DNA from: LMUY01 sp965198895
Lineage (GTDB): Bacteria > Pseudomonadota > Alphaproteobacteria > Acetobacterales > Acetobacteraceae
Reading direction: 5' to 3'
Assembly (NCBI GenBank): GCA_965198895.1
Contig: OZ240676.1
Span: 1-64,000, forward strand
DNA: 64,000 nucleotides
The position numbers were made by a program, and so were the translations under genes. The notes beneath the pieces are model-generated. The model was not told the origin of the DNA. It ran no database searches and worked only from the letters and a program-made list of their open reading frames with translations. Positions 63,784-64,000 of the stretch are shown piece after piece; the first letter of the stretch is position 1, and every line of letters starts with the position of its first letter.

Positions 63784-64000
63784 ATGATCCTTATTGCCAT
63801 CGGCGCCAATCTAGCATCTCGAGACGGCAAGACGCCGCTTTCGACGTGCCATGAGGCAGCTCAGGCCCTGAAAGGCCTAAGCGGCCTCACTTTCACGGCA
63901 CTCTCTCGTTGGTACGAGACCGCGCCGCAACCGCCCTCGGCCCAACCGAACTACGTCAACGGCGTCGCCCGATTCGACGGCACGCCGGATCCGGCCGAAC
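63784..64000 (+). CDS. folK: 2-amino-4-hydroxy-6-hydroxymethyldihydropteridine pyrophosphokinase (3' end outside window)
   Basis: The first 72 residues of FolK, which pyrophosphorylates hydroxymethyldihydropterin in folate synthesis. The N-terminus MILIAIGANLASRDGKTPLS is the usual start. LSRWYETAPQPPSAQPNYVN matches the conserved segment that binds pterin and ATP. The frame is open to the window edge, so about half the protein is missing. It diverges from the NYN gene over a 93-base gap. Confidence 0.93.
   Translation, partial: MILIAIGANLASRDGKTPLSTCHEAAQALKGLSGLTFTALSRWYETAPQPPSAQPNYVNGVARFDGTPDPAE

Overview
The window is a GC-rich chromosomal stretch from an alphaproteobacterium. Third codon positions are strongly G/C, and there is a pim-type dicarboxylate beta-oxidation operon, CoxG/MoxR maturation genes, a family 5 uracil-DNA glycosylase and an rpsB-tsf pair. 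The gene mix fits Rhodospirillales, probably Acetobacteraceae, but no marker seen here fixes the genus. Genes are densely packed and no stretch over 300 bases lacks a gene. I see no tRNA, rRNA or CRISPR array.

Layout. 1-2481: end of an MdtB/C-like RND pump. 2553-12329: a DmdB/AlkK-type acyl-CoA ligase, two tandem small secreted glycine-rich proteins, then on the minus strand a pimF-A-B-C-D-like operon (hydratase/dehydrogenase fusion, CoA ligase, thiolase, large and small acyl-CoA dehydrogenases). 12597-20894: nitronate monooxygenase, ChaC-like cyclotransferase, a DUF2189-like membrane protein, then a TetR-controlled RND efflux operon with three related operator-like sites. 20904-25122: PrpB-like lyase, CoxG, MoxR ATPase, FdhD and 1-Cys peroxiredoxin. 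25242-30750: a six-gene co-directional unit of glycosyltransferases with a radical SAM/SPASM enzyme. This is the best candidate here for an uncharacterised pathway.

30778-37740: SbmA-like ABC exporter, DUF3253-like protein, an unknown 332-residue protein, then two abutting insertion sequences (IS3 family 34659-35935, IS630 family 35944-37089). They sit between a LuxR-type regulator gene and an M23 peptidase gene that were originally about 40 bp apart. The IS3 copy cut the M23 gene away from its Shine-Dalgarno sequence. 37853-47214: CvpA-like protein, lipoprotein, a four-gene catabolic operon (SDR, HSL-type hydrolase, M20 amidohydrolase, nitroreductase), a beta-lactamase-like serine hydrolase and a hybrid histidine kinase.

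47367-64000: housekeeping genes dcd, murA, gph, dnaE, ilvE, rpsB, tsf and folK, mixed with a GMC oxidoreductase, a CaiB/BaiF CoA-transferase, an aldehyde dehydrogenase coupled to an HtrA-like protein lacking all three catalytic residues, a UDGb glycosylase and a NYN-domain protein.

Three families of palindromic repeats sit in gene junctions, each with at least one inverted-pair (REPIN-like) copy. Four-base start/stop overlaps are common, and TTG starts recur, including three TTGA overlaps.
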